64,000 nt of DNA from Halococcus qingdaonensis (GCF_024508235.1 NZ_CP101943.1:1364001-1428000), one strand, 5' to 3'; shown: positions 1 through 10,050, numbered from the stretch's first letter. Translations and numbers: made by a program. Notes: generated by a model from the sequence alone, not told the origin.

Positions 1-740
1 TCCTCGGCGTGGACCTTGGGCGTGAGCCCGTGTTCCATCCCGGCTTCGAGCACCCGTCTGGACTGTGCGACCGAGAAGACGTCCTCCTCGCAGAAGACGT
101 CGCAGAACTCCGCGATCCCTTGGTCGGCGACCGCGGGGAGCTGGTCGTCGACCACTCGATCGGTGTACGTCTCGGCGTCCTCGTCTTCGGGCACGGCGTG
201 TGCGCCCATAAACGTCGGCACGACATCGATCGGATGCTGTTCGTCGGCACGCCGAATCACGTCGAGCATCCGCAGTTCGGTCTCGGTATCGAGCCCGTAG
301 CCGGACTTGATCTCGACGGTCGTGGTGCCGTGGGCGCACATCATGTCGAGATGCGGGAGCAGGTTCGCGAGGAGTTCGTCGTCGCTCGCCTCGCGGACAG
401 CGTTTACGGTTCTGAGAATACCCCCACCCTCGGCGAGAATGTCTTGATACTGCTCGCCGCCGAGCTTCGCCGCAAACTCGTCCGAACGATCGCCAGCGAA
501 CAGGCCATGCGTGTGGGAATCGACGAATCCCGGAATCACGGTCTTCCCACTGGCGTCGATCGCGTGTGTGGCGTTCGCCGCGGGATACTCGTCGGTGATC
601 TCTTCGGTCGGACCGATCGCGGTCACGTGGCCGTCCGTGACGGCGATGGCGGCGTTCTCGTATCGTTCGAGCGGTGCGTCCGTTCCCGGTCCGACGACGA
701 TCTCGTTCGCGTCGTGGATTACTGTCGTGAGTTCAGTCAT
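1..740 (-). CDS. hutI: Imidazolonepropionase HutI (3' end beyond window)
   Basis: HutI hydrolyses imidazolone-5-propionate to N-formimino-L-glutamate, the third step of histidine degradation, in the cytoplasm. The first 246 codons are visible and the rest lies left of base 1. An amidohydrolase metal motif D-S-H-T-H (His76 and His78) is followed by a GLFAGDR-like stretch and later K-S-G-Y-G, all typical of HutI. The ATG overlaps the TGA of hutG (ATGA), so translation is probably coupled. It is the third gene of the hut operon; hutH would be expected further left, which cannot be seen here. Confidence 0.95.
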   Translation of the reverse strand, partial: MTELTTVIHDANEIVVGPGTDAPLERYENAAIAVTDGHVTAIGPTEEITDEYPAANATHAIDASGKTVIPGFVDSHTHGLFAGDRSDEFAAKLGGEQYQDILAEGGGILRTVNAVREASDDELLANLLPHLDMMCAHGTTTVEIKSGYGLDTETELRMLDVIRRADEQHPIDVVPTFMGAHAVPEDEDAETYTDRVVDDQLPAVADQGIAEFCDVFCEEDVFSVAQSRRVLEAGMEHGLTPKVHAE

Positions 741-1657
741 GATGAATCTCCGTCGTACGCACTGAGAAAGTGGGCAATCGCCCGCGCGCCGGCCGCGGCG
801 GTCAGTTCTCTTGAATCGAGCGGCGGCGCATACTCGACGACCTCGAAGCCTGCCACGCGGTCGTCGGCCGCGACGATTCGCAGCATGCGGAATAGTTCGC
901 GCGTCGTGAGTCCACCGGGTGTGGGTGCGCTCACGCCCGGTGCGGCCGTCGCGTCGAGCACGTCGAGATCGACGCTGACGTAGACTGTATCGACCCCGGC
1001 CATCGCATCGAGTGCGCGCTCGGCAGCACTCTCGACATCGTCACCGACGGCCTCGCTTGTGACGATCTCGCCACCCTGTTCGTCCACATACTCGGCATAC
1101 GCCGTCGATGTCTCGAAGTGACGTGCACCGACGCAAGCGTAGGCGTCGAGCCCCGCCTCGTGAAGCTGCCGGTAGGGTGTCCCGCTCGTCGGTTCGCCAC
1201 GCACCTCACGACAGTCGAGATGGGCGTCGAAGTTGACGACGCCGAGTGATTCGGAGAGCAGCGGCGCAGCATTCGGATACGTGAGCGAGTTGTCGCCGCC
1301 GAGGAAGATCGGCAGCGCGTCGCTCGCGTGGATCTCGCGAGTTATCTCGCGGATCGATTCCTGGACCGTGCTGACGTCGCCGTCCAGAACCTCGACGTCG
1401 CCGAGATCGCCGACCGATTCGACGGGCCCCGCGTCGAAATGATGGGTTTTGACTCCAGTGAGCGCCTCGCGGAGCGCTGTAGGACCTTCACGTGCGCCGC
1501 GTCGGCCGATCACCGCGCCGTCGTACGGCTCGCCGACGAGGACGGTGTCGAACTCGCTGGCATGGTCGAGGGTTATCGGTTCGACGATATCGCCGAACTG
1601 CTCGTCGTTCGGGTCGGCGGAGGGGCCGTCCCAGGCCGGCGGTTCGCGCAGGCTCAT
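737..1657 (-). CDS. hutG: Formimidoylglutamase HutG (arginase/ureohydrolase family)
   Basis: HutG converts N-formimino-L-glutamate to glutamate and formamide with a binuclear Mn centre. The 306-residue protein carries the ureohydrolase metal motifs in order: GGDN in the N-terminal half, N-F-D-A-H-L-D near the middle, and S-V-D-L-D-V-L-D towards the C-terminus. Length is normal for the family. It overlaps hutU upstream (ATGA at 1654-1657) and hutI downstream (ATGA at 737-740), so hutU-hutG-hutI is one translationally coupled unit. Other ureohydrolases (agmatinase, guanidinobutyrase) share the fold; the hut context decides the assignment. Confidence 0.94.
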   Translation of the reverse strand: MSLREPPAWDGPSADPNDEQFGDIVEPITLDHASEFDTVLVGEPYDGAVIGRRGAREGPTALREALTGVKTHHFDAGPVESVGDLGDVEVLDGDVSTVQESIREITREIHASDALPIFLGGDNSLTYPNAAPLLSESLGVVNFDAHLDCREVRGEPTSGTPYRQLHEAGLDAYACVGARHFETSTAYAEYVDEQGGEIVTSEAVGDDVESAAERALDAMAGVDTVYVSVDLDVLDATAAPGVSAPTPGGLTTRELFRMLRIVAADDRVAGFEVVEYAPPLDSRELTAAAGARAIAHFLSAYDGDSS

Positions 1658-3390
1658 CGCCGATCCTGCATCGGAACGGGCACGTCCGACTGGCCGGCCT
1701 CGTCGATGGCATCCTCGTAGCCTGCGTCAGCGTGGCGGATCACGCCCATGCCGGGGTCGGTCGTGAACACGCGCTCGGCCTTCTCGGCAGCCAGATCGGA
1801 GCCATCGAGCACGACGTGATTGTTCGCATGGAGCGCGTTGCCGATGCCGACGCCGCCGCCGTCGTGGACGCTCACGATGTCCGCACCCGCGGCGCAGTTG
1901 AGGAGGGCATTGAGGATCGGCCAGTCGGCGACCGCGTCGGTGCCGTCTTTCATCGCCTCGGTCTCGCGATGCGGGCTGGCGACGCTGCCCGCGTCGAGGT
2001 GGTCGCGCGTGACGACGATCGGTGCGCTGATCTCGCCCTCGGCGACCAACTCGTTGATCCGGAGCGCGAAGCGGGCGCGTTCGGTGACCCCATCGTCGTC
2101 AGTTTCGTACCCGAGCCAGCAGACCCGCGAGGGAAGTCCCTGAAAGGAGACCTGCTCCTGGGCGAGATCGATCCAGCGGGTGAGCGAGTCGTTTTCGGGG
2201 AACAGTTCGGTGACTGCCTCGTCGGTGCGACGGATGTCCGCGGGATCGCCCGACAGCGCCGCCCAGCGGAACGGGCCGCGACCGCGACAGAACATCGGGC
2301 GGATATAGGCGGGAACGAACCCGGGGAAGTCGAACGCGTCCTCACGCCCGCGGTGATCCTCGACCTGCCCGCGGAGGTTGTTGCCGTACTCGAAGGCGAT
2401 CGCACCCTCTTCTTGGAGGTCGAGGATGGCGTCGACGTGGCGCTCCATCGTATCGAGACTCTCCTCGACGTAGCGCTCGGGGTTCTCCTCCCGGAGCTCG
2501 TCGGCTTCGTCGACCGTGTAGCCGCTCGGATAGTAGCCTTCGAGTTCGTCGTGGGCGCTCGTCTGGTCGGTCACGACATCGGGAACGAAATCGCGCTCAG
2601 CCATCGCTTCGAGCATGTCCGCGACGTTCATCTCGACGGCGACGCTGTAGGGTTCGCCGGCGTCGGCCGCCGCTGCGGCCTCGTCGAGCGCCTCGTCGAG
2701 ATCCTCGGCGCGTTCCATCAGGTAATCGGTCTCCAGGCGACGCTCGATCCGGTTGGCGTCGACCTCGGCGGCGATACAAACGCCCTTGTTCATCGTGACC
2801 GCGAGCGGCTGTGCACCACTCATTCCACCCAAACCGCCGGTGGCGACGATCTTTCCTTCGAGGTCGCTATCATACTCCTGGCGACCGAGTTCGGCGAGGG
2901 TTTCGTAGGTTCCCTGGATGATCCCCTGCGTGCCGATGTACGCCCACGAGCCGGCGGTCATCTGGCCGTACATGATCTTCCCCTCGGCTTCGAGTTCGTG
3001 GAACTGCTCCCAGTCGTCCCACCTCCCGACGAGATTCGAGTTCGCGATCAGGACCCGGGGCGCGCGCTCGTGGGTCGGAAACCGTCCGACGGGTTTGCCT
3101 GACTGGACGAGCAGGGTTTCCTCGTCGTCGAGTTCGCGCAGTTCGGCGAGGATCGCGTCGTAGGCGTCCCAGCTCCGGGCGGCTCTGCCGGTCCCGCCAT
3201 AGACAACGAGCTCCTCGGGTTTTTCGGCTACCTCGGGATCGAGGTTGTTGTTGAGCATCCGGAGGGCCGCCTCCTGCCGCCAGCCCTCGCACTCGATCTC
3301 GGTGCCCGTGGGCGCTCCCTGGTACTCGCGCCACTGCGCCGACGGCTCGCCGATGCCGGCCTCGTCCGGTGCGGGTTCTTGTTCGCTCAT
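1654..3390 (-). CDS. hutU: Urocanate hydratase HutU
   Basis: Urocanase converts urocanate to imidazolone-5-propionate using tightly bound NAD+. The 578-residue protein has the family hallmarks: a [10 protein letters not shown] segment, the glycine-rich NAD+ segment G-L-G-G-M-S-G-A-Q, and [15 protein letters not shown] with the conserved cysteine. A roughly 35-residue acidic N-terminal extension makes it slightly longer than bacterial enzymes. It is the first gene of the hut operon; a TATA-like box lies about 60 nt upstream and a 9-bp inverted repeat sits between box and ATG. Its expression is therefore probably controlled at this site. Confidence 0.97.
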   Translation of the reverse strand: MSEQEPAPDEAGIGEPSAQWREYQGAPTGTEIECEGWRQEAALRMLNNNLDPEVAEKPEELVVYGGTGRAARSWDAYDAILAELRELDDEETLLVQSGKPVGRFPTHERAPRVLIANSNLVGRWDDWEQFHELEAEGKIMYGQMTAGSWAYIGTQGIIQGTYETLAELGRQEYDSDLEGKIVATGGLGGMSGAQPLAVTMNKGVCIAAEVDANRIERRLETDYLMERAEDLDEALDEAAAAADAGEPYSVAVEMNVADMLEAMAERDFVPDVVTDQTSAHDELEGYYPSGYTVDEADELREENPERYVEESLDTMERHVDAILDLQEEGAIAFEYGNNLRGQVEDHRGREDAFDFPGFVPAYIRPMFCRGRGPFRWAALSGDPADIRRTDEAVTELFPENDSLTRWIDLAQEQVSFQGLPSRVCWLGYETDDDGVTERARFALRINELVAEGEISAPIVVTRDHLDAGSVASPHRETEAMKDGTDAVADWPILNALLNCAAGADIVSVHDGGGVGIGNALHANNHVVLDGSDLAAEKAERVFTTDPGMGVIRHADAGYEDAIDEAGQSDVPVPMQDRR

Positions 3391-3391
3391 C

Positions 3392-3429
3392 GGCCAAACT
3401 ATGCGAACGAGTCACGAGACAGTTTGGCC
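3392..3429. promoter_or_regulatory. Inverted repeat at the hutU transcription start
   Basis: A perfect 9-bp inverted repeat, GGCCAAACT (3392-3400) and AGTTTGGCC (3421-3429), with a 20-bp spacer, lies directly before the hutU ATG at 3390. Measured from the TATA-like box at 3444-3453, it would span the transcription start and 5' UTR. It may be an operator for a hut regulator or a hairpin in the leader. Function is inferred from position only. Confidence 0.45.
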
Positions 3430-3443
3430 TCCAAGCGGTGGTT

Positions 3444-3453
3444 GATTTTTAAG
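3444..3453 (-). promoter_or_regulatory. TATA-like box of the hut operon
   Basis: On the minus strand the sequence reads CTTAAAAATC. Archaeal TATA boxes lie about 25 nt upstream of transcription starts, which would place the start near 3422 and give hutU a short leader of about 30 nt containing the inverted repeat. Confidence 0.45.
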
Positions 3454-3788
3454 CCGATCTGGAGCGGGGGTGTTACGGTCGTTCGTAGATCGATCGAATC
3501 GATGGCGAGCGATCGGTGTGAGCATGAATATAAAAATACCCCTCCGTTCGGCAGTATTCCTTCCTTGTTCGCGCTGGGATAACAGAGAGCTATGCGAACA
3601 ACACCCAGGATAGACGATCACGAACCGGCACGGACCCCGATCTCACAGTCATGGATTTCGCTGGTCGCAGATTGGCAATCGGCTGTGGGAGTCGTCTTCC
3701 AGTCCAGTGGGAGCGATTCTGGCGGTTGGTGGCGGAGCGGGCGAAGTGAGAAGTCATTTAGTGAGACCACCACGGACGATCGACACGA

Positions 3789-5261
3789 ATGGTAGCGTTC
3801 GAACCGCGGCTGTTCGCGGAGATCGATCCCGACGAACGCCCGTCGCTCGCGGCGTCGCTCGTCCCCGTCGCGGCGATGATCGTCTTCCTCAGCGTCGGTA
3901 TCGTCGTCTTCGACCTCGACCCGCAGTTTCCCCTGTTCTGGGGGATCGCCTTCACTGGACTGTTCGTCCGATACCGTCTCGGCTTCTCGTGGGACGCGCT
4001 CTACGACGGCATCACCGACAGCATCCTGATGGGGATGCGGGTCGTGCTCATCATGTTCGTCGTCTACGCGCTCGTCTCGACGTGGATCCAGGCCGGGACG
4101 ATTCCCGGACTGATGTACTACGGGCTCGAACTGCTCACACCCGAGATCTTCCTCCCGCTCACCGCCATCCTCGCCGCGATCGTCTCGTTCGCGGTCGGTT
4201 CATCGTGGACGACCGCGGGCACGCTCGGCGTCGCCTTCATCGGTATCGGCTCGGGGCTCGGCATCCCCGCGCCGATGACTGCCGGTGCGATCCTCTCGGG
4301 GGCGTACACCGGGGACAAACAGTCGCCGCTCTCCGACACGACGAATCTCGCGGCCGCGGTGACGAACACCGATCTCTACGAGCACATCAACGCGATGCGC
4401 GCGGGCACGCTGGTTGCGTTCGGCCTCTCGGTCGTTCTATATGTAATCCTCGGCCTGAGCGCCTCCGGGTCGATCCCGGCCGGGCGCGTCGGCGCGATCC
4501 AGAACGCCATCGCGGGCTCCTACGCCGTGTCGCCGCTCGTGTTCGTCCCGATCCTCGTCACCTTCGGGCTGGCCATCTACGGGGTTCCGGCGCTCCCGAC
4601 GCTCGGCACGGGCGTCTTCGCGGGCGCATTCACTTCGATGGCCGTCCAGGGGACCGGTTTCACCGCCGCGTGGACGGCCGCACAGTCCGGGACGGCCCCC
4701 GAAACGGGGATGCAGCTCGTCGACGGACTGCTCGAAAGCGGCGGCCTGCTCGGGGGTGCATGGATCGTGACGATCGCGCTCGCTGCGCTCTCGCTCGGTG
4801 GCATCCTCGAACGGACGGGTATGCTTGCCGTGCTCGCCCACCATCTGGGTCGGCTGAGTCGTGGCGTGGCGAGTCTCACCGGCGTGACGGCAATCTCGGC
4901 CGTGGCGATGAACATGCTCGCCGCCGAGCAGTACATCAGCATCGTCGTCCCCGGGATGACCCTTCGCAATCTCTACAACGAACAGGGCCTGAAGAGCAAG
5001 AACCTCTCGCGCGCCGTCGAGGCCAGCGGGACGACCTCCGCGGCACTCATCCCCTGGAACAGCGGCGGGCTGTTCATGGCCGGCACGCTCGGTGTCTCGA
5101 CGCTATCGTACGCGCCCTACTACTTCTTCGGCTTCCTCTCGCCGCTCGTCCTCATCGTCATGGGGCTCACCGGCTGGCAGATCGCGTACAAGGACGGAAA
5201 GACGGGCGAGACGACACCGACGAGCGAGGGATCCGTCCCCGCCGCCCCCGGCGAGGACTGA
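3789..5261 (+). CDS. nhaC: NhaC-family Na+/H+ antiporter
   Basis: A 490-residue polytopic membrane protein with about 11-12 hydrophobic segments. It carries the NhaC signature region around residues 130-200: a G-S-S-W-T-T-A-G-T segment, then G-A-Y-T-G-D-K-Q-S-P-L-S-D-T-T-N-L-A. The C-terminal half repeats similar motifs (A-E-Q-Y-I-S-I-V-V-P-G-M, then S-G-T-T-S-A-A-L-I-P-W-N). NhaC proteins exchange Na+ for H+, useful to a high-salt organism. It lies divergent from the hut operon and alone in its transcript. Some NhaC relatives exchange organic acids, so the substrate is inferred from family. Confidence 0.88.
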   Translation: MVAFEPRLFAEIDPDERPSLAASLVPVAAMIVFLSVGIVVFDLDPQFPLFWGIAFTGLFVRYRLGFSWDALYDGITDSILMGMRVVLIMFVVYALVSTWIQAGTIPGLMYYGLELLTPEIFLPLTAILAAIVSFAVGSSWTTAGTLGVAFIGIGSGLGIPAPMTAGAILSGAYTGDKQSPLSDTTNLAAAVTNTDLYEHINAMRAGTLVAFGLSVVLYVILGLSASGSIPAGRVGAIQNAIAGSYAVSPLVFVPILVTFGLAIYGVPALPTLGTGVFAGAFTSMAVQGTGFTAAWTAAQSGTAPETGMQLVDGLLESGGLLGGAWIVTIALAALSLGGILERTGMLAVLAHHLGRLSRGVASLTGVTAISAVAMNMLAAEQYISIVVPGMTLRNLYNEQGLKSKNLSRAVEASGTTSAALIPWNSGGLFMAGTLGVSTLSYAPYYFFGFLSPLVLIVMGLTGWQIAYKDGKTGETTPTSEGSVPAAPGED

Positions 5262-5305
5262 CGCCCATGAGGCAGGTTTAGGGCAGCGCAGCCGTTGTGC
5301 GGCGT

Positions 5306-5959
5306 ATGTACGAGGCGACCTTCCGCATCGAGGGCGACGGGGCCTACGCCGCCGCGACCGCGGGAACGGATGCGACGGTCGAACTGTGGTGTAACGACCA
5401 CTGCGATCTCCTCTACGTCACGAACGAGGCCGTCGACGGGGTACGTGCGCACGTCCGCGAGCGTGTCGGCATCAAGGACAGTCTCCAGCGGCCGAACGAG
5501 TCGGTGCTCGTCACCGACGATTGTCTGAAACGCCACGAGCGAAGTTCGATCGAGACGTATCTCGCGCGTCACGACTGCCTGCTCCTGCCGCCGCTGCGCT
5601 ACGCCGACGGCGCGAAATCCTGTCGCGTGCTCGCGCTCGATCCGGCCAACCTGACGGGCTGTTATCGCGATCTCGTCGATGACGGTTTCTCGGTCTCGGT
5701 CGAACGGAAACGCGAGATCGAGACGGTCGCCCACGACGCGCCGTTGCTCAGCCTCGACGGCGTGCTGCCCGATCTCTCGCCCCGCCAGCGCGAGACGCTC
5801 ACGACCGCCCACGGAAAGGGCTACTACGAAATCCCGCGCGAAACGACGACCAGCGAGATCGCCGATGAAGTCGGGGTCGAACGGCGCACCGCCGAGGAAC
5901 ATCTCCGGCGGGCGGAAAACAAACTCATGGCGGCGCTGATGCAGTACGTCGGCGTCTGA
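5306..5959 (+). CDS. Bat-type HTH transcriptional regulator
   Basis: A 217-residue protein whose C-terminal segment (about residues 155-210) is the HTH_10 domain found in bacterio-opsin activator (Bat)-like proteins: L-S-P-R-Q-R-E-T-L, then G-Y-Y-E-I-P-R, then T-S-E-I-A-D-E-V-G-V and A-E-E-H-L-R-R-A-E-N-K-L. The N-terminal 150 residues do not match a named sensor by eye. The ATG at 5306 is preferred to a GTG three codons upstream. It lies 44 nt after nhaC on the same strand. Haloarchaea encode many such regulators and the target genes cannot be read from this sequence. Confidence 0.82.
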   Translation: MYEATFRIEGDGAYAAATAGTDATVELWCNDHCDLLYVTNEAVDGVRAHVRERVGIKDSLQRPNESVLVTDDCLKRHERSSIETYLARHDCLLLPPLRYADGAKSCRVLALDPANLTGCYRDLVDDGFSVSVERKREIETVAHDAPLLSLDGVLPDLSPRQRETLTTAHGKGYYEIPRETTTSEIADEVGVERRTAEEHLRRAENKLMAALMQYVGV

Positions 5960-6044
5960 GACGCCTGTACAGTCCGAATTGCGAAAATCGCAGTCCCGCG
6001 CAGTCGATATCGTTTTGGCCGCCGATCACCTACGAGACGGTACG

Positions 6045-6650
6045 ATGATGGCAACGACACACGCGCTGGCCGGCGTTGCCGTCGCCTCGCTCGTCGCGCT
6101 CGGTGCCCCCGAACAGGCACCCATGGCGCTCGCGGCGGCGTTCGTCGGCGGCCTGTTCCCCGACCTCGATCTCTACGCCGGCCACCGCAAGACGCTCCAC
6201 TTCCCGGTCTACTACTGGCCGTTCGCGCTCGCCGCCGGCGCGCTCGCCGTCGTTTCGACCGGGCCGGCGACCGTCGCCCTCGTCTGCTTCCTCCTCGCGG
6301 CGGCGCTCCACTCGACGATGGACGTCTTCGGCGGCGGGCTCGAACTCCGGCCGTGGCGTGCGACCTCCGAGCGGGCGGTGTACGACCACTTCGCGGGCCG
6401 TTGGCGTCGACCACGGCGCTGGGTGCGCTACGACGGTGCGCCCGAGGACGCGCTGCTCGGCGCGCTACTGGCCATCCCGCCGCTGCTCGTCGCTGGCGCA
6501 CCGCTGCGCTGGCTGATCGGGACGACGGTCTGTCTCTCGGTCGGCTACGCGCTCGTCCGCCGGCGAGTGCCCGCAGTAACCGAGCATCTGATCGGGTTCG
6601 TCCCTGCCACGATGACCGAGTACGTCCCCGAACGGTTCGTCGAGGGCTGA
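6045..6650 (+). CDS. DUF457/YdjM-like membrane protein (putative metal-dependent hydrolase)
   Basis: A 201-residue membrane protein beginning M-M-A-T-T-H-A-L-A-G, followed by F-V-G-G-L-F-P-D-L-D and a central H-S-T-M-D-V-F-G-G-G. This pattern of His and Asp residues next to membrane segments is characteristic of the DUF457/YdjM family, annotated as membrane-bound putative metal-dependent hydrolases. Four to five hydrophobic segments are visible. Starts at 6045 or 6048 are equivalent (two ATGs). Biochemical activity is unproven for the family. Confidence 0.72.
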   Translation: MMATTHALAGVAVASLVALGAPEQAPMALAAAFVGGLFPDLDLYAGHRKTLHFPVYYWPFALAAGALAVVSTGPATVALVCFLLAAALHSTMDVFGGGLELRPWRATSERAVYDHFAGRWRRPRRWVRYDGAPEDALLGALLAIPPLLVAGAPLRWLIGTTVCLSVGYALVRRRVPAVTEHLIGFVPATMTEYVPERFVEG

Positions 6651-6755
6651 GGCGACCATTACGGATCGCCGACCCTGCCGACGCCGCAGTCGGATTCCGT
6701 CGACGTCGCCGGCCACCGTTTTTTGTCACTCGCCGTCGAACGTCCGCTGACGATC

Positions 6756-7631
6756 ATGTACGACACCATCCTCGTTCCGACCGACGGCAGCACCGGGGCG
6801 CACGCGGCCGCACAGCACGCGCTGGCGCTCGCGGACGCCTTCGACAGCCGACTCCAGTTTCTGAGCGTCGTCAACGCCGCGAACGAGGACGGAATCGTCG
6901 GTCTCGATTCGATCGCCGAGCGGCGGACGGTGCTCGACGAGGAGGCGGCCGACGCGCTCGAAACGCTCGAAGCGCTCGCGACCGAGACGGACGTTTCCTA
7001 CGAGACGGCGATCGAACACGGTACGGTCCACGAGACGATCCTCGATATCGCCGATCGTGACGCCGATCTCGTCGCGATGGGCACCCACGGGCGCACGGGT
7101 CTCCAGCGCGTGCTCATCGGCAGCGTCACCGAGCGCGTCGGCCGGACGAGCGACGTTCCAGTCTTCACGACGCGACGGGAACCGGCCACCGATGCCGGCT
7201 ACGGCGACGTGCTGATCCCGACCGACGGCAGCGACGCTGCGACCGCCGCCGTCGAACACGGGTTGGCGATCGCCGATCGCTACGACGGCACCGTCCACGC
7301 GCTGTCGGTCGTCGATCTGAACTCGCTGGCGGGCTCCTACGACGTCGGTCCCGGCATCTCGACGGTCATCGACACCTGGTCGGACGACTGCGAGCGCGCC
7401 GTCGCGACCGTCGCCGACACGGCCGAGGAGCGCGGGATCGACGTCGTCACCGAAGTCGTCCAGGGTACACCCTACCGGGCCATCACCGACTACGTCGACG
7501 CGGCGGATATCGATCTCGTCACGATGGGGACGCATGGCCGAACGGGAATCGAACGCTATCTCGTCGGTAGCGTAACCGAGCGCGTCGTCAGAACCAGCGA
7601 CGTTCCCGTCCTCACGACGCGAGACGTCTGA
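6756..7631 (+). CDS. Tandem-domain universal stress protein (UspA family)
   Basis: A 291-residue cytoplasmic protein made of two UspA domains (about 1-144 and 147-291). Each starts with a Y-D/G-D...L-I/V-P-T-D-G-S strand and ends with the ATP-binding motif G-T-H-G-R-T-G followed nine residues on by G-S-V-T-E. Both copies keep the glycine pattern, so both probably bind ATP. The ATG at 6756 is chosen because the first domain starts immediately after it. Monocistronic by spacing. Usp proteins act in stress responses; no specific role can be assigned. Confidence 0.9.
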   Translation: MYDTILVPTDGSTGAHAAAQHALALADAFDSRLQFLSVVNAANEDGIVGLDSIAERRTVLDEEAADALETLEALATETDVSYETAIEHGTVHETILDIADRDADLVAMGTHGRTGLQRVLIGSVTERVGRTSDVPVFTTRREPATDAGYGDVLIPTDGSDAATAAVEHGLAIADRYDGTVHALSVVDLNSLAGSYDVGPGISTVIDTWSDDCERAVATVADTAEERGIDVVTEVVQGTPYRAITDYVDAADIDLVTMGTHGRTGIERYLVGSVTERVVRTSDVPVLTTRDV

Positions 7632-7905
7632 TTTCCAATCGTCGGGGCCACGCGTCAGATTCGCCACCAGTTCGTCGGTAATACGTCAGTAACGTGCCGA
7701 CCGCACGGCAATGGTCGACGAACGGGTGCGTTTGTCTTGCACTGACACACGATAATCATCCTGATTGACTGCGAACGACCGAACCAATAGCAATATGATG
7801 GTGTGGTTGTCTAGGTGTGGATGAGATGTTTGCACTCGATTCGATAGCTGGTGGCTTCGTTCTCCGACCGCGGTTCGACGCGCGCTCGACCGGCCGGCGG
7901 TGTCG

Positions 7906-8874
7906 ATGAGCACACGGCAACTGGCGATCGCGTTCGTCACGCTCGGCACGCTCTGGGGGAGTTCGTTCGTCGCGATCGACCTCGGACTGCCGTACTTCCC
8001 GCCGCTGGAGTTCGCCGGCTTGCGATTCCTCATCGCCGGCGTGGTGATCCTGGCCTACGCGTGGCTGACGACGCCGCGCTGGCGACCACGAGGTCGTCGT
8101 GAATGGACGCTCGCGGGCGTCGCGGGGGCCTTTCTCATCGGCGGCCACCACTCGTTTCTCTATCTCGGCCAACAGTATCTCAGCGGTGCCGTCGCCGCCA
8201 TCGTCGTCAGCCTCGGGCCGGTACTGACGGCGCTGTTCGCCGTCGCCATCCTCGATGCCCATCTCTCGGCGCTCGACGGGCTCGGGTTCGCGTTCGGCCT
8301 CTTCGGCGTGTTGCTGGTCGCCCAGCCCGGCATCGCCGAGGAGAGTAGCTTACCGCTCGCCGAGCGGATCGCGGCGCTCGATCCCGGCGCGCTGCTGGCC
8401 GGCGACATGACCGGCATCGTGCTGGTCTTCTTCGCGGCGGCCTCGTTCGCGCTCGGCGGCGTGCTGACGCGGACGATCGAGACGACGCTGCCGATGCGCA
8501 CCGTCCAGGCCTGGGCGATGTTGATCGGAGCGGCGTTGCTCATGCTCACGGGCGGCCTGCGCGGTGAATCGCTCGCCGCCATTCGATGGACGCCGACGGC
8601 GGGGATCTCGCTGCTCTATCTCGGCCTCGTCTCGGGTGCCGGAGCCTTTCTCATCTACTTCACGCTGCTCGACCGCCTCGGCCCGGCACAGGTCAACCTC
8701 ATCGGCTATCTCGAACCCGCGGCCGCGACCGTGCTCTCGTGGCTCGTCCTGGGCCAGCTCATCGACACGCTGACCGCGCTCGGCTTTGCCGCCATCATCG
8801 CCGGGTTCGTCTGCATCCAGCGGCGCTCGCTGGTCAACCTCTTCGTCCGGCGGTCGTCGCCCGCTTCCGACTGA
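7906..8874 (+). CDS. EamA/DMT-family transporter
   Basis: A 322-residue membrane protein with ten hydrophobic segments and two EamA repeats. The first opens with G-T-L-W-G-S-S-F-V-A-I; the second contains the typical L-G-L-V-S-G-A-G-A-F-L-I-Y-F and N-L-I-G-Y-L-E-P-A-A-A-T. Drug/metabolite transporters of this type usually export amino acids or other metabolites. An in-frame GTG two codons upstream (7900) is an alternative start. The 268-bp gap before it holds no recognisable gene. Confidence 0.87.
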   Translation: MSTRQLAIAFVTLGTLWGSSFVAIDLGLPYFPPLEFAGLRFLIAGVVILAYAWLTTPRWRPRGRREWTLAGVAGAFLIGGHHSFLYLGQQYLSGAVAAIVVSLGPVLTALFAVAILDAHLSALDGLGFAFGLFGVLLVAQPGIAEESSLPLAERIAALDPGALLAGDMTGIVLVFFAAASFALGGVLTRTIETTLPMRTVQAWAMLIGAALLMLTGGLRGESLAAIRWTPTAGISLLYLGLVSGAGAFLIYFTLLDRLGPAQVNLIGYLEPAAATVLSWLVLGQLIDTLTALGFAAIIAGFVCIQRRSLVNLFVRRSSPASD

Positions 8875-8920
8875 ACTCCTTCCCGCGGTTCTCCGAAAGA
8901 TCGGCGAAGACCGACGACCC

Positions 8921-9658
8921 TTATTTCCGTGCGAAAATCAGATAGCCGGTGTGCCCGACACCGGCCGTCGAGGGGCGCGTCCCGCGCTCGTCGACGTCCA
9001 TCTCGCGCTGGATCGTCTCGTACGTGTCGGCGTCCATCCCCACCGAGTCGAGCGTTTCGACCGTCTCGCGCATGCTCTCGACGAACGGCGAGTAGATCGC
9101 GACGAATCCCCCCGGAACGAGCAGATCGGGCGCGTGTTCGACGACCGCCGGCGCGTCCGCGGTGTCGAGCGTGAGCAGGTCGAAGCGACGATCGAGTTCG
9201 TCGAGTTCGTCGAGCACGTCGCCAGTGCGGACGTCGACGCTGCCGCCGCTCGTGTCCTCCTCGACCCCGGCGAGAGTCATGTTCTCGCGGGCGACGGCGG
9301 CGAACTCGGGGTCCTGTTCGTACGTCGCGACCGACGCGCCCGCACGGCCGAGCGCGGCGGCGAGCACGCCCGTTCCGGTGCCGGCGTCGAGCACCCGGTC
9401 GCCAGTCGCGACGCCGGTGTGGCCCATCACCAGACCGATGTCTCGGGGTAACATCGGTGCGCCGGTGCGCTCGAAATGGTTGAAGAGATCCGGACCGCGG
9501 AGCTCTCTGACTTCGAATTCGGTGCCGAGATGCGTTTCGAGCACGTCGCCACTACTCGCGTCCGTCGGTACGTCGAGCACGCCGAGATCCGTCTCCAACT
9601 TCGCGCCCGGCTCGCGGAGATACTCGCGGCCCTCGCCGACGAGCAGAACGGCCGTCAC
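8921..9658 (-). CDS. trmI: tRNA (adenine-N1)-methyltransferase TrmI
   Basis: Archaeal TrmI makes m1A at positions 57/58 of tRNA using S-adenosylmethionine. The 245-residue protein has the family's N-terminal beta domain, the substrate segment [13 protein letters not shown], and the SAM-binding motif [21 protein letters not shown] strand follows. The start is set at GTG 9658: it overlaps the TGA of the upstream alpha-NAC gene as GTGA and puts the domain directly at the N-terminus. An open frame extends further upstream only as an antisense-like arginine-rich run. Confidence 0.9.
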   Translation of the reverse strand: MTAVLLVGEGREYLREPGAKLETDLGVLDVPTDASSGDVLETHLGTEFEVRELRGPDLFNHFERTGAPMLPRDIGLVMGHTGVATGDRVLDAGTGTGVLAAALGRAGASVATYEQDPEFAAVARENMTLAGVEEDTSGGSVDVRTGDVLDELDELDRRFDLLTLDTADAPAVVEHAPDLLVPGGFVAIYSPFVESMRETVETLDSVGMDADTYETIQREMDVDERGTRPSTAGVGHTGYLIFARK

Positions 9659-10050
9659 TCCAGTCGCGAGACCGCCGCCGCGAGGTCGCCGTCCTCGGCG
9701 TCGAGCGCCTCGCGTGCCTCCTCGGGACTCGCATCCGTGCGCTGGGCGACGATCTCGACGTCCGAATCGGGAATCCGATCCGTACCGCCCGTGTCGGCAT
9801 CGTCGTCGCCCTCGCCGAGCGGGATCGCTTCCTCGTCGTCGGCCGAGCGTGTCTCGGGCTCGCCCGTGATGGTGTAGGTCGCCTGTCCCTGGGCGTCCAT
9901 CCGCTGGACCTCGGCGTCGTCGAAGACGAGTTCCTCGTCGCCGGTGCGGATGACGATCTCCTCGGCATCGATCTCCTCGATGTCGATGCCCATCTGTTTC
10001 ATCATCTGTTGCATCTTGCGCGGGTTCAGACCGCCGCCTCCTCCGAACAT
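9655..10050 (-). CDS. nac: Nascent polypeptide-associated complex alpha homologue (aNAC)
   Basis: Archaeal NAC binds ribosomes and nascent chains as a homodimer. The 131-residue protein starts [13 protein letters not shown], then [14 protein letters not shown], the NAC domain (about 25-80). An acidic linker follows, then a C-terminal UBA domain (about 95-131) with [12 protein letters not shown]. Start at 10050 matches the conserved N-terminus. Its stop codon overlaps the trmI start, linking a nascent-chain factor with a tRNA modification enzyme. Confidence 0.95.
   Translation of the reverse strand: MFGGGGGLNPRKMQQMMKQMGIDIEEIDAEEIVIRTGDEELVFDDAEVQRMDAQGQATYTITGEPETRSADDEEAIPLGEGDDDADTGGTDRIPDSDVEIVAQRTDASPEEAREALDAEDGDLAAAVSRLE

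Larger units (their letters stand above)
3391..3788. other. Divergent intergenic region hutU / nhaC
   Basis: This 398-bp gap separates the divergent hutU and nhaC genes. Besides the hut inverted repeat and TATA box it holds an AT-rich stretch near 3526-3536 (ATATAAAAATA) that could be a promoter in either direction. A weaker ATTTAG element at 3758-3763 lies about 28 nt before the nhaC ATG. I see no convincing small gene. Confidence 0.5.

Noticed and set aside
1492-3102. 536-codon frame antisense to hutU
   Set aside because: Shadow frame; hutU on the other strand has full urocanase motifs.
3592-3795. 67-codon frame between hutU and nhaC
   Set aside because: Overlaps the nhaC start, has no motif or Shine-Dalgarno, and its composition is unlike haloarchaeal proteins.
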